NCBI RefSeq assembly: GCF_001983935.1
Contig: NZ_CP017641.1
Coordinates: 7,738,001 to 7,802,000, forward strand
Source: Fuerstiella marisgermanici
GTDB lineage: Bacteria; Planctomycetota; Planctomycetia; Planctomycetales; Planctomycetaceae
Length of the DNA: 64,000 nt
Direction of reading: 5' to 3'
Part shown: positions 17,973-26,746 of the stretch, in pieces
How positions within the stretch are numbered: the first letter of the stretch is position 1
Layout: the number at the start of each line of letters is the position of its first letter
Translations under genes and position numbers: made by a program
Notes under the pieces: generated by a model
What the model was told of the DNA's origin: nothing
Database searches by the model: none
The model's input: only the letters and a program-made list of their open reading frames with translations

Positions 17973-18385
17973 TGGTTCATTCTTCTTTCTCACAAAACTG
18001 CGGCTTTAACATTGCCCAACACCGCTGTCACGTCCTGTGCGACAGCAGTTTCGGATGGACGGCAAGATGTTTTAGAACAAGGAGCGTGGTCGATCCATCG
18101 CCGTTAGAGTTGGCATCCGCGTTCATGCTGGCGTCGAACATGATCGGGGACCACGTGCAGTGAGGTTTCTGGCAACGACGCGACGACATCGTTCTAACTC
18201 CATGACATTAAACGTAGTGCATGACCTCACCCATGGCCATCGGCATAGCCACGTTCTTTTGGACTCTAAGCCCAACGGCAATAATTGACACGCTGCACAA
18301 CGCAGATCTCACCGCGGAATCCGCACCCGGGTTTGTTGGCAATCTGTAACAGCATCAGGGACGAATGACGATCGCCTGCGGTCCT
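17973..18385. other. Intergenic region, no gene recognised
   Basis: About 410 bases between the GH5-GDPD fusion start and the end of the alpha/beta hydrolase-like gene. It would hold the promoter of the fusion gene. No reading frame, terminator hairpin or repeat that I can support. Confidence 0.4.
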
Positions 18386-19570
18386 TTAGTCAGCCCGCAA
18401 AGCCTCTATCACCAGGGCGAGGTGACTGGGCAGCCAGTTGATTGTTGTGGCGACGCCGTGGCCGAGGAGTGCTGCTTCGATGGGGATCGCCATTGATGTG
18501 CGACCGCACGGTTCATATTCCACCAACAGGTTCTGGCCATCAGCGTGGCATCGCGTCCCTGTTTTCCATCGGGCGCAGGTGTCGCGAACGCTTTCGGGGA
18601 CGATCAGCTTGGTATCAAATTCGTGCACCGGACGCTCAAGGCCTGCTTCCAGCAGTGCTGCCAGTTTTTTATTTATTCTTAGCGACGTGGGTGCCGATAC
18701 ATCCGTGCCCGCGATCGCGAAACTCTGGACCCAGTCACCGTACTTCGCTGTGATGATGTCCGGAAGATTGTGCGGCGGGAACATGGGTTTCGTTAGCGAT
18801 GCTTGTTCCGTCGAGTAATTGCGGTGATGCAGAACATGAATTAACTGGCGGTAGCCACTTGAATCCCAGCCGTAGCGAACCGGTGTTCCGAATGCTGCAA
18901 TTAAGATCGACTGCGCCCAGGGATGCGGCGACGGTGCAGTCAGCAGCATTGACTTCGCCTGTTCCCAATGAAGTGGCAACTGTGGTCCGACGGATTCGAA
19001 GAATGCTGTTACGGTCTCGCGATCATTTGCCAGCAGGTTGCTAAGCAACGCGAACGCATTGCCTGCGTGAGAATGCCCCCACAGCAGTATCCGTTCGGAT
19101 TCCGCAGGTTGAAGTTCATTCAACCGACACAACAAACGAACAGCCAGGTCGGCTCGAGCGAAGTGATGATTTTGCCCCGTCCACGTTGGTTGCAAAAAAC
19201 GCACGGGCGGATCGTCGCCAACCAGTTTCTGAAACTGCACGCTGAATTCGGGCGTGTAGTTGCCGACATCACGAGTCACTTTTTGTGTGAAGGGAGTCGT
19301 GTGTTCCTTCACTTTTTCGCAGATGTATTCCAGCGGCTTCTGCAGCGGAGTCACGCTGCGGGCGGTGGAACTCATCATCTCACAAATGCCAAACGGATCG
19401 TCGCCCATGAAGGTTCCATGGACAATCAGCGCCTCGCGCACGCCAAAGGTAGAATGTAATTGAGTGAAGTCGACGGCGTCGCCATCCGCCACATTCAGGA
19501 CGCGAAAGACCGGAGCGACAGCGGGTTGCGTGGGATAGTTCTGATGTTGAAAACGGTTGAACTGCGGCAT
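18386..19570 (-). CDS. Alpha/beta-hydrolase-like protein of unknown substrate
   Basis: 394 residues from ATG 19570, preceded by AGGA at six bases. A GHSHAG nucleophile elbow (LLWGHSHAGNAFALL, near residue 168) together with an upstream strand-His-Gly loop (EALIVHGTFMGDDP) suggests an alpha/beta-hydrolase fold. A possible catalytic His is in LPSHLALVIEAL near the C-terminus. No signal peptide or membrane segment is visible, so it is probably cytoplasmic. It stands divergent from the DUF1549 gene across a 212-bp promoter region. The function is not recognised; lipase/esterase is the broad guess. Confidence 0.6.
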   Translation of the reverse strand: MPQFNRFQHQNYPTQPAVAPVFRVLNVADGDAVDFTQLHSTFGVREALIVHGTFMGDDPFGICEMMSSTARSVTPLQKPLEYICEKVKEHTTPFTQKVTRDVGNYTPEFSVQFQKLVGDDPPVRFLQPTWTGQNHHFARADLAVRLLCRLNELQPAESERILLWGHSHAGNAFALLSNLLANDRETVTAFFESVGPQLPLHWEQAKSMLLTAPSPHPWAQSILIAAFGTPVRYGWDSSGYRQLIHVLHHRNYSTEQASLTKPMFPPHNLPDIITAKYGDWVQSFAIAGTDVSAPTSLRINKKLAALLEAGLERPVHEFDTKLIVPESVRDTCARWKTGTRCHADGQNLLVEYEPCGRTSMAIPIEAALLGHGVATTINWLPSHLALVIEALRAD

Positions 19571-19782
19571 TGTTCGTCCTCTGATGGTGGATCTCAGCAT
19601 GCTACCATTGCAGGTCGTATTGGCACATGAATGAGTCGCATCGTCCGAATTATCGATACTGATTGACTATCACTCATGGCCTTCGGTAGAATCTTTCGAA
19701 GTACTTAAGTGTCCTACCCACCTTTTGGCGAGCCCCCTCCTCCCGCCCAGCTCGTCGCCGTTTTATTGATGCAGGTTCCACC

Positions 19783-22650
19783 ATGTACGCATCACCCACC
19801 GTCCGACTGCTTTCCTGTCGCTTCGCTTTTATCGCAGCGGCAGTTTGTCTCACCACGGATCATGTCTGTGCTGAAGACCCGCTGCATCAGCGCATTGACC
19901 GCGTCTTTAACGAAACTGCGATCGGTCCAGTGGCTGGCCCCGTCAGCGATCTTACGTTTGCTCGACGAATCTATCTGGACACCACCGGACGCATTCCTTC
20001 CATCGAAGAAACTCGCGCGCTACTGGCAGACAAGTCCCCGGATCGCCGTACTCAACTTGTGGACCGGTTACTGAACAGCGACGACTTTTCGCGACACATG
20101 GCCACTGTGTTTGACGTTATGCTGATGGAACGCCGAGGTGGCAAGCACATCAAGTCGGCCGAATTTCGTGCGTGGTTGCAGGAATGTTTTGAACAGGACA
20201 AACCGTTCAACCAACTGGCGGCAGAATTAATTGTCGCCGATACGTCGAAGGGCAAAAACCCGGCGGCTGCGTTTCTTCTGGAACGAGACGTCGAACCGAA
20301 TCTGCTGACTCGAGAAATCAGTCGCATGCTGTTTGGCATGGATCTGCAGTGTGCTCAATGTCACGATCATCCCAACGTCGCAGATTACAAGCAGGAAGAC
20401 TATCACGGTGTCTTCGCTTTCATGAGTCGTTCGTCGCTGCTGCAACCGGACAAGAAGAAGCCGGCGATGATTTCAGAATCCGCCGATGGTGTATCGCCCT
20501 TCAAGTCTGTGTTTACCGAACGCGAATCGTTTACTGCTCCACGAGTACCCGGCGAGGTTGAGATCACCGAACCCGTGATGCCAGCGGGCGAGGAATACAA
20601 AGTACGGCCGACCAAGACGGTCGCGGGAGCACCGAAGTTCAGTCTTCGCCAGAAACTCGCTGAAGTGATTCAGCGCGGTGAGAACCCGTACTTTCGACGC
20701 AACATCGCCAATCGACTTTGGGCTCAAGTGATGGGCCGAGGCCTCGTGCATCCGGTCGACATGCATCATTCTTCGAATCCGCCGTCCAACCCGCAGTTGA
20801 TGGACCTGCTGGCCGAAGAATTCGCCGCAATGAATTTCCAGGTCAAACCGTTCCTGCGTGAGTTGCTGCTTACCGAAATCTACCAGCGTTCGCACCGTAT
20901 CGACGATTCCACAACAGTTCAGCAGGAAGCTCTGGCGGCTGCGATTCAGAAACTGGAACAGCAGCGCGAAGCGGCCAATGAAGAGTCTGCGAAGCTGGAC
21001 GTTCAGGCAGAAGAAGCTCTTGAGCTTCTGGACGCGGCTATTGTCAAAGCAGAACCCGTCCGCGCTGCATGGGCGAAGGCTCGAGCGGCGGCGACAGCGG
21101 CGGCAACAAAGCGAGATGCGGCCGCCACAGCGCGGCAGGCCAAACAAGCGGCCCTCACTGCGAAGCAAAACGTCGCCAGCACTCTGGCAGACGCGTTGAC
21201 GCAGGCTCAAGCGGCGGCTGAGCTACTCAAAGACACTGAGTCATTGGCCGGCCCGTTGGCTACACTGAAGTCTCGCGGTGACAAGGTGACCGCGGAAACC
21301 GTCAAGCTGCAGAAAGAACTGGATGCAGCAACCAAAGCGGAGACCGCCGCGGAAGCGGTTCTTGCTAAATCGAACGCAGCTGAAATCGCCGAACGGGAAA
21401 AGCTGACGCCACTGAAAGAGATAATGCGGCAGCATCGAGCCATCCTTGTGAAGTCATGGACCGCATCAGAACGCGCTTACGAACGCGTCGTTCATGCTGA
21501 AAAAGAGTCAGCGTTTGTTGAGAGCCTGCAGACGATTTCCGAAACAGCCAGGCAGCTTCCACTCACGGTGGCAAATGCAGAGAAAGCTCAGCAACAGAAG
21601 TTGGCCGCTTCAGAAGCCGCCAGCGCTGCCGAACAACAAATGGCCACGGTCAGAAAGACCATGGCCGACGCCGAAGCAACCGTTCAGACGACACAGCAGC
21701 ACATGAAGCAATTGGCTGCTCAGCTTTCGCAACGTCAGCAGGCCAGCCAGGCTTTGTCAGAATCGCTCAGCAATCTGAATGCTGCGGCGGCCGCGTTGTC
21801 GGACGAATCGTTAAACGCTGTGGCTCAGACAATTGCTGCATCGTCGACGCGAACCGCTGCCATCATGGGCCAGACTCAGGCGGAAATCGACCAGACGAAT
21901 CAGGAACTGGCCAATTCTGAAAAGCAGATCGAACAGCTGAAAGCCACGGCCGACACGCTGCAACAGCAGGCTGACGCAGCCGGGGAAAAGGCGGCTGACG
22001 CTGCCAAACAGCTTGATGAACTGAAGCAGCAACTGGCGGCCTTGCAGGCTCAAGCGGATGAATCACACACAGTGGTCACTGAAGGTGCGACCAATCAGTT
22101 TCACCAGGCGCCGATCGAATCGTTGTCGGCTGAGCAACTTGCGTGGAGCATTCTGCAGACAACCGGGCAGATCGATATTCACATCGCCGTCGAGCTGGCG
22201 AAGCAAAACAAAGCAAAGCCACTGACCGCCGAGCAGCAAAAGGATCCGGCTGTTGTTTCGCAGCGGCACGCTGAGGCGAAGGCTGCCGCGTTTAAAATGC
22301 TGCAGGCCACGGTTACCAGCTTCGTCGCGTTGTTTGCTGCGGAAGCTGGGCAGCCACAGGACGATTTCTTTGCCACGGTCGATCAGGCTTTGTACTTCGC
22401 CAACGGAGGCCCCGTTCGTTCATGGTTGAATCCGTCGGGTAACAACCTGACCGGACGATTGATGAAGCTGGGAACTCCGGCCGAACTTGCGGAAGAACTT
22501 TACCTCGCCACGCTGGTCCGCAAGCCGACGACAGAAGAAATTGACGACATCGCCAACTACCTTGCGGCTCGTGGAGACGCGAAGAAGGAAGCGGTTCAGG
22601 AACTGGCATGGGGGTTGATCACCTCGGCCGAATTTCGTTTTCAGTATTAA
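19783..22650 (+). CDS. DUF1549/DUF1553 protein with large coiled-coil insertion
   Basis: 955 residues with a signal peptide ending near AEDP. DUF1549 occupies about 35-215 and includes the CAQCHDHP motif. DUF1553 starts near 285 (SLRQKLAEVIQRGENPYFRRN) and reaches LLTEIYQRS at about 365. It is then interrupted by about 380 residues (roughly 378-760) of Ala/Gln/Glu-rich heptad-like coiled coil, and resumes at PIESLSAEQLAWSILQTTG through to the typical ending (TPAELAEELYLATLVRKPTTEE; SAEFRFQY). Such proteins pair with DUF1501 proteins, as here with a 12-bp spacer, and are thought to act at the cell surface or periplasm; the reaction is unknown. The insertion is in frame and without stops, so it is not a decay product. 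Confidence 0.88.
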   Translation: MYASPTVRLLSCRFAFIAAAVCLTTDHVCAEDPLHQRIDRVFNETAIGPVAGPVSDLTFARRIYLDTTGRIPSIEETRALLADKSPDRRTQLVDRLLNSDDFSRHMATVFDVMLMERRGGKHIKSAEFRAWLQECFEQDKPFNQLAAELIVADTSKGKNPAAAFLLERDVEPNLLTREISRMLFGMDLQCAQCHDHPNVADYKQEDYHGVFAFMSRSSLLQPDKKKPAMISESADGVSPFKSVFTERESFTAPRVPGEVEITEPVMPAGEEYKVRPTKTVAGAPKFSLRQKLAEVIQRGENPYFRRNIANRLWAQVMGRGLVHPVDMHHSSNPPSNPQLMDLLAEEFAAMNFQVKPFLRELLLTEIYQRSHRIDDSTTVQQEALAAAIQKLEQQREAANEESAKLDVQAEEALELLDAAIVKAEPVRAAWAKARAAATAAATKRDAAATARQAKQAALTAKQNVASTLADALTQAQAAAELLKDTESLAGPLATLKSRGDKVTAETVKLQKELDAATKAETAAEAVLAKSNAAEIAEREKLTPLKEIMRQHRAILVKSWTASERAYERVVHAEKESAFVESLQTISETARQLPLTVANAEKAQQQKLAASEAASAAEQQMATVRKTMADAEATVQTTQQHMKQLAAQLSQRQQASQALSESLSNLNAAAAALSDESLNAVAQTIAASSTRTAAIMGQTQAEIDQTNQELANSEKQIEQLKATADTLQQQADAAGEKAADAAKQLDELKQQLAALQAQADESHTVVTEGATNQFHQAPIESLSAEQLAWSILQTTGQIDIHIAVELAKQNKAKPLTAEQQKDPAVVSQRHAEAKAAAFKMLQATVTSFVALFAAEAGQPQDDFFATVDQALYFANGGPVRSWLNPSGNNLTGRLMKLGTPAELAEELYLATLVRKPTTEEIDDIANYLAARGDAKKEAVQELAWGLITSAEFRFQY

Positions 22651-22662
22651 GGGAACAGCACG

Positions 22663-23934
22663 ATGACAGCCAACTATGCCTGCAACTCGCCTGAACACGT
22701 CTTCGCTCGTCGCCAGTTTCTGGGCACGATGGCTGGCGGCTTCGTCGCCGGTGGCCTGGGCGCGCTCACGAATCCGCTGGCTGCAGCGGAACTCAACCGC
22801 AAACAAATGCGTGTGCTGGTTGTGTTTTTGGCAGGCGGTGTCAGTCAGCTGGAGTCATGGGATCCGAAACCAAAGACTGACACCGGCGGCCCGTTTCGAG
22901 CCATCCCAACGGCCGTGCCGGGCATGCACATTTCTGAGCTGTTGCCGTTGACCGCCGTTCACATGGACAAGCTGGCTTTGGTACGCAGCATCAACACGAA
23001 TAACAACGATCATGCCAAGGGCCGTTACCAAATGGTGCATGGTCGCAACCAGATGCCGGGGCAGGAATATCCACATCTTGGTGCCGTCTGCGCCAAGGGG
23101 CTGGAACGCAGCGATAATCCACTGCCGGGCTACATCAAAGTGGGTGGCGGTTCTCGAGGTTCCGATGCGGCGTATCTGGGCCCGAAGTATGCCAGCGTAG
23201 GAATCAACGGCAAACCGCCCGCCAACTCGGCTCGCCCTTCCAATCTGACGGAAGATATCGACATCATGCGGAACAAATTCCGTCAGCGAGCCAACGAACG
23301 TTTCCAGAAGAAACGACGCACCGCCGAAACGGACGTGTACACAGAAACGTTCGAACAGGCGCGACAGTTGATGGAAAAACGAGACGTGTTTGACGTCGAA
23401 AAAGAACCAGCCTCAGAAAAAGAAAAGTACGGCGATTCTCAGTTGGGCCGCCACAGCCTGATGGCTCGTCGGCTGCTGGAAAACGGCATTCCCTTCGTAC
23501 AAATTCAACATTCCAACTACGACACACACAACGAAAACTTCAACTTCCACCTGGAACAGATGGGCGAATTCGACCGAGCATTCTCGGCGCTCATGGGGGA
23601 TCTCAGTGACCGAGGCATGTTGGAAACAACGCTGGTTGTGGTGATGTCAGAATTCGGCCGCACGCCACGCATCAACGCTCGCTATGGTCGCGATCATTGG
23701 GGCAAGGCGTGGTCGGTTTGTCTCGGCGGCGCGGGCATTCAGTCAGGAGCGATCATTGGCGCGACGAATGCGAACGGCACGGAAGTGAGCGACCGCGAGG
23801 TCGACCATGGCCACCTCTTCCACACCTACCTGTCGGCCGTAGGAATGGACTCGCTCGGTTCGTTCGACATCGGCGGCCGAGACACGCCCGTTGCCGACCC
23901 GTCGCACGGCCCGATTAGCGAGCTGCTTGTTTGA
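22663..23934 (+). CDS. Tat-exported DUF1501 protein
   Basis: 423 residues starting at ATG 22663 after AAGGGA. The N-terminus carries a twin-arginine leader (ARRQFLGTMAGGFVAGGLGAL). DUF1501 features follow: LVVFLAGGVSQLESWDPKP, a middle portion with SRMM-like cores (LVRSINTNNNDHAKGRYQM), and the late sulfatase-like block (VVVMSEFGRTPRINARYGRDHWGKAWSVCLGG and VDHGHLFHT). The fold is of the alkaline-phosphatase/sulfatase superfamily but the reaction is unknown. It is coupled in an operon with the coiled-coil-bearing DUF1549/1553 gene directly upstream, the usual planctomycete pair. Weak inverted repeat sequence after the stop (about 23949-23972) could help termination. Confidence 0.9.
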   Translation: MTANYACNSPEHVFARRQFLGTMAGGFVAGGLGALTNPLAAAELNRKQMRVLVVFLAGGVSQLESWDPKPKTDTGGPFRAIPTAVPGMHISELLPLTAVHMDKLALVRSINTNNNDHAKGRYQMVHGRNQMPGQEYPHLGAVCAKGLERSDNPLPGYIKVGGGSRGSDAAYLGPKYASVGINGKPPANSARPSNLTEDIDIMRNKFRQRANERFQKKRRTAETDVYTETFEQARQLMEKRDVFDVEKEPASEKEKYGDSQLGRHSLMARRLLENGIPFVQIQHSNYDTHNENFNFHLEQMGEFDRAFSALMGDLSDRGMLETTLVVVMSEFGRTPRINARYGRDHWGKAWSVCLGGAGIQSGAIIGATNANGTEVSDREVDHGHLFHTYLSAVGMDSLGSFDIGGRDTPVADPSHGPISELLV

Positions 23935-24217
23935 CTGGCGTGAAGGCCAGGCTTTTGAGAAGCCGGGCTTCGGTTTCGCATTTTCATCACGCCCGGTCGA
24001 CCGGTTCGTGAACGATCGGTCGTCGTAGATCATTTCCTTGGTCGAAATCTCGCGCATGTCAGGACAGGGAATCGAGCGTGCTACGGACAAGGTATACTGT
24101 ACCTTGTCGTGCTTGGTGTAGTCCCCAACTGAATGAATCGGTCGGCGGCATCGGTTGTCTACGACTGAGAGTATAGGTCGTTACCCAATTTGCACTGTCA
24201 ACGATACGGGACCAGGA

Positions 24218-24967
24218 ATGTCAGCTCCCGCTGTTATCTACCGCTATCAGGCTCCTAAGAAACGGAACGTCGAAAACGTTGAGAGGAGCTTGCTCTGGTT
24301 GTCCCACCCCTCGAAATTCAATGATCCATTTGATTGTGCAGGGGCAATGTTCCACAATCGGCCTGATGATGTTAAGGCAGATTGTTTTTACGATGCACTC
24401 CTTAACTTTGACTTTGATCAGACGATGGAGTTTGCTCAAGACTTTGTCGAGGAAGAGGGGGCTACATCGAATTCAGCGGCGTTGTCGTCAAGTGATATCT
24501 ACTTCCGTAGGCAATTGTCTGGTGCTGAAGGAGTGACTTGCTTCTCGGAATTGCCTAAGAATCTTCTAATGTGGAGTCATTACGCAGATAGTCATAAGGG
24601 ATTCTGCCTTGAGTATTCAACAGAATATTCGCCATTCCGTCAGCTGCTATGCCAAGTCAGCTACGAAATAAAGATGCCTACGGTCGCGCCTAGCGTACGA
24701 GAATTCGGAGACCTGTTCGAACTCAAAAAGTTCCTCCTTATCAAAGCTCGCGAGTGGCGATATGAAAAGGAATGGAGAATAGCTTCCAGTCTTTCGAATG
24801 CGCCACTTGACTATCCGCCCGAAGCTCTGAAGCGAATTCTCATTGGTGCAAAGGCGACGACCAGGACAGTTAACGCCTTGCGTCGGTCCGTTGAAGGCAG
24901 GCCAGTCAGCATTGTGAGGTTGAAGCTTTCCGACAACAGGTTTAGGCTTGAGGAGTCGCCTGACTGA
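24218..24967 (+). CDS. DUF2971 protein
   Basis: 249 residues from ATG 24218; a TTG 21 codons upstream in frame is possible, since the Shine-Dalgarno for the ATG is weak (GGGA ten bases upstream). Motifs match DUF2971: LLWLSHPSKFNDPFDC, then VTCFSE, LLMWSHYADSHKGFCLEYS, and EWRYEKEWRIA near 185. Base composition is visibly more AT-rich than in the flanking DUF1501 genes, and it sits alone between two planctomycete-specific gene pairs, suggesting horizontal acquisition. The family is widespread in mobile regions and next to defence genes, but has no demonstrated function that I can cite. Confidence 0.8.
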   Translation: MSAPAVIYRYQAPKKRNVENVERSLLWLSHPSKFNDPFDCAGAMFHNRPDDVKADCFYDALLNFDFDQTMEFAQDFVEEEGATSNSAALSSSDIYFRRQLSGAEGVTCFSELPKNLLMWSHYADSHKGFCLEYSTEYSPFRQLLCQVSYEIKMPTVAPSVREFGDLFELKKFLLIKAREWRYEKEWRIASSLSNAPLDYPPEALKRILIGAKATTRTVNALRRSVEGRPVSIVRLKLSDNRFRLEESPD

Positions 24968-25279
24968 ACTGCAGACGTGGGGGCGGGAACACGCGGAGTA
25001 CAGATGTAATTCAAGTGCCTTTTGTTTTTGGACGCTACCCGGCGTGTTTGATCAGCAGCAGTATGGACGTGACATTGGCACGCGGTACAACTGCCTGATT
25101 TTGTAAATCAAACAATTGCGGTTTTCACGCAAACCCAAAGCGTTCACTGATAACCGTTTGTGATTTTTACCTGTGATTTGTGGTAAAATCTAAGGCTCCC
25201 GCCTGCCTTACTGTCTCACAAGGTGTACCGCAGCGAGGAAGACAGGCACGAGCCTGCCATGCTGTCTGCTGGTTTGGGC
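24968..25279. other. Intergenic region between convergent genes
   Basis: About 310 bases. The left part is unremarkable; 25120-25195 is AT-rich and contains a short tandem repeat (two TTGTGATTT/CTGTGATTT units) before GGTAAAATC, which is promoter-like on the + strand but leads into no + strand gene. No intrinsic terminator seen. Confidence 0.4.
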
Positions 25280-26743
25280 TTAACGCAGGATCGCGTCGAC
25301 GACTTTCGCGGAACGGCCGGCGGTGACGAGCTGTTTTTGGCCGTTGTGGTGGTAGACCAGTTCGTTGTAGTCGAGGCCGAACAGTCGGAACAGGGTTGCC
25401 TGGTAGTCGTTGGGGGTGACGGTGTTTTCGACGGCTTTGTGACCGAACTCGTCGGTCGCTCCGTAGGCCATGCCGGGCTTGAAGCCGCCGCCGGCGAACC
25501 AGATGCTGAATCCCTGCCCGTTGTGGTCTCGACCATGCTTGGCCGCCCCGCCCTGATCCTGAGTCACCGGCAGTCGGCCGATTTCTCCACCCCAGTGAAC
25601 GATGGTTTCGTCCAGCATGCCTCGCTGCTTCAGGTCCTTTACCAGGCCCGCCGCCGGCTTATCTGTTTTGTGGCAGATGGACGGCAACGCGGACACCAGA
25701 TTGCTGTGATTGTCCCACGGCTGGCCAGCCAAAAACAGCTGCACGAACCGCACGCCTCGTTCGACCAGTCGGCGAGCAATCAGACATCGCGTGCCGTATT
25801 CTCGAGTGGCGTCTTCGTTGATACCGTACAGTTCCTGCGTCGCCTGAGTTTCTTTACTGATGTCCAACGCCTCCTGTGCGGCCGTTTGCATGCGGGCAGC
25901 GAGTTCGTAGCTGGCGATGCGTGCTTCGAGGTCGGCTTCGGTGGGAAAGCGTTCGGCGTGCTTTCGGTTCAACGTCTGCAGCAGGTCGAGGTTCTGTCTT
26001 TGTGGAGTTCCCTGCAGATACGGTGGGGCTTCCAGGTTTAAGATGCGAGGTTCTTTGGGCCTCAGTACCGTGCCCTGAAATAACTGAGGCATGAAGCCGC
26101 TGGACCAGTTGTTAACGCCGTCGACGGGGTGACCGCCGGGATCCGTCAGGACCATGTACGACGGCAGGTTCTGAGTTTCTGAACCCAGCCCGTAAAGCAG
26201 CCACGATGCATAGTGTGGTCGGCCAAGAACGGCGGGGATGCCGCCATGAAAGTAGCGAATAGAAACCTCGTGCCCGTTGGCTCCAGTGTGCATGCTGCGG
26301 ATCAGGCAGAGGTCGTCGGCGATGCTGCCGGTGTGAGGCAACAGTTCGGAAAATTCTGTGCCGCAGTCGCCGTGAGGTCGAAACTTCCAGCGTGTGCCGA
26401 GCAGCTTTTTGCTGGCGGCGTTGACGAAGCTGTAGACGATGTCGCCTTTGTATTCTGTCCCGTCGTATTTGGTGAGTTCCGGTTTGGGATCGGTCAGGTC
26501 CATGTGCGAGGGACCGCCGTGCTGGAACAGCGAGATCATGGCCTTGGCCGTGGGCTCCAGCGGTGGCTGTTTCGGCAGCAGGTCGAAGTTATGCTGTTCG
26601 ACGCCAACCATCGGCGGCTTGGCCTTCGCTGCGTCCTGATTAAGCAGCCACGCGGTCGCGAGGCTACCTATTCCCAGCGAACCGCGGCGCAGGAATGCTC
26701 GACGGTTATGTTGATCATCGTAGACGTGTGTTTGTTCGGACAT
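25280..26743 (-). CDS. Tat-exported DUF1501 protein
   Basis: 487 residues with an Arg-Arg leader (NRRAFLRRGSLGIGSLATAW). DUF1501 hallmarks are AMISLFQHGGPSHMDLTDPKP, LCLIRSMHTGANGHEV, LVERGVRFVQLFLAGQPWDNH and IVHWGGEIGRLPVTQ followed by GRDHNGQGFSIWFAGGG. It is the second DUF1501 gene of the window, only distantly like the one at 22663. It starts 3 bp after the stop of the 1046-residue PSCyt1/DUF1549/DUF1553 gene and is certainly co-transcribed with it. The ending (GLDYNELVYHHNGQKQL) is typical. The substrate is unknown; export to the periplasm is inferred from the leader. Confidence 0.9.
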   Translation of the reverse strand: MSEQTHVYDDQHNRRAFLRRGSLGIGSLATAWLLNQDAAKAKPPMVGVEQHNFDLLPKQPPLEPTAKAMISLFQHGGPSHMDLTDPKPELTKYDGTEYKGDIVYSFVNAASKKLLGTRWKFRPHGDCGTEFSELLPHTGSIADDLCLIRSMHTGANGHEVSIRYFHGGIPAVLGRPHYASWLLYGLGSETQNLPSYMVLTDPGGHPVDGVNNWSSGFMPQLFQGTVLRPKEPRILNLEAPPYLQGTPQRQNLDLLQTLNRKHAERFPTEADLEARIASYELAARMQTAAQEALDISKETQATQELYGINEDATREYGTRCLIARRLVERGVRFVQLFLAGQPWDNHSNLVSALPSICHKTDKPAAGLVKDLKQRGMLDETIVHWGGEIGRLPVTQDQGGAAKHGRDHNGQGFSIWFAGGGFKPGMAYGATDEFGHKAVENTVTPNDYQATLFRLFGLDYNELVYHHNGQKQLVTAGRSAKVVDAILR

Positions 26744-26746
26744 TGG

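Noticed and set aside
25223-26041. 272-codon plus-strand open frame
   Set aside because: It lies antisense inside the DUF1501 gene, whose domain signatures and operon position are decisive; open antisense frames are common in this GC-rich DNA.
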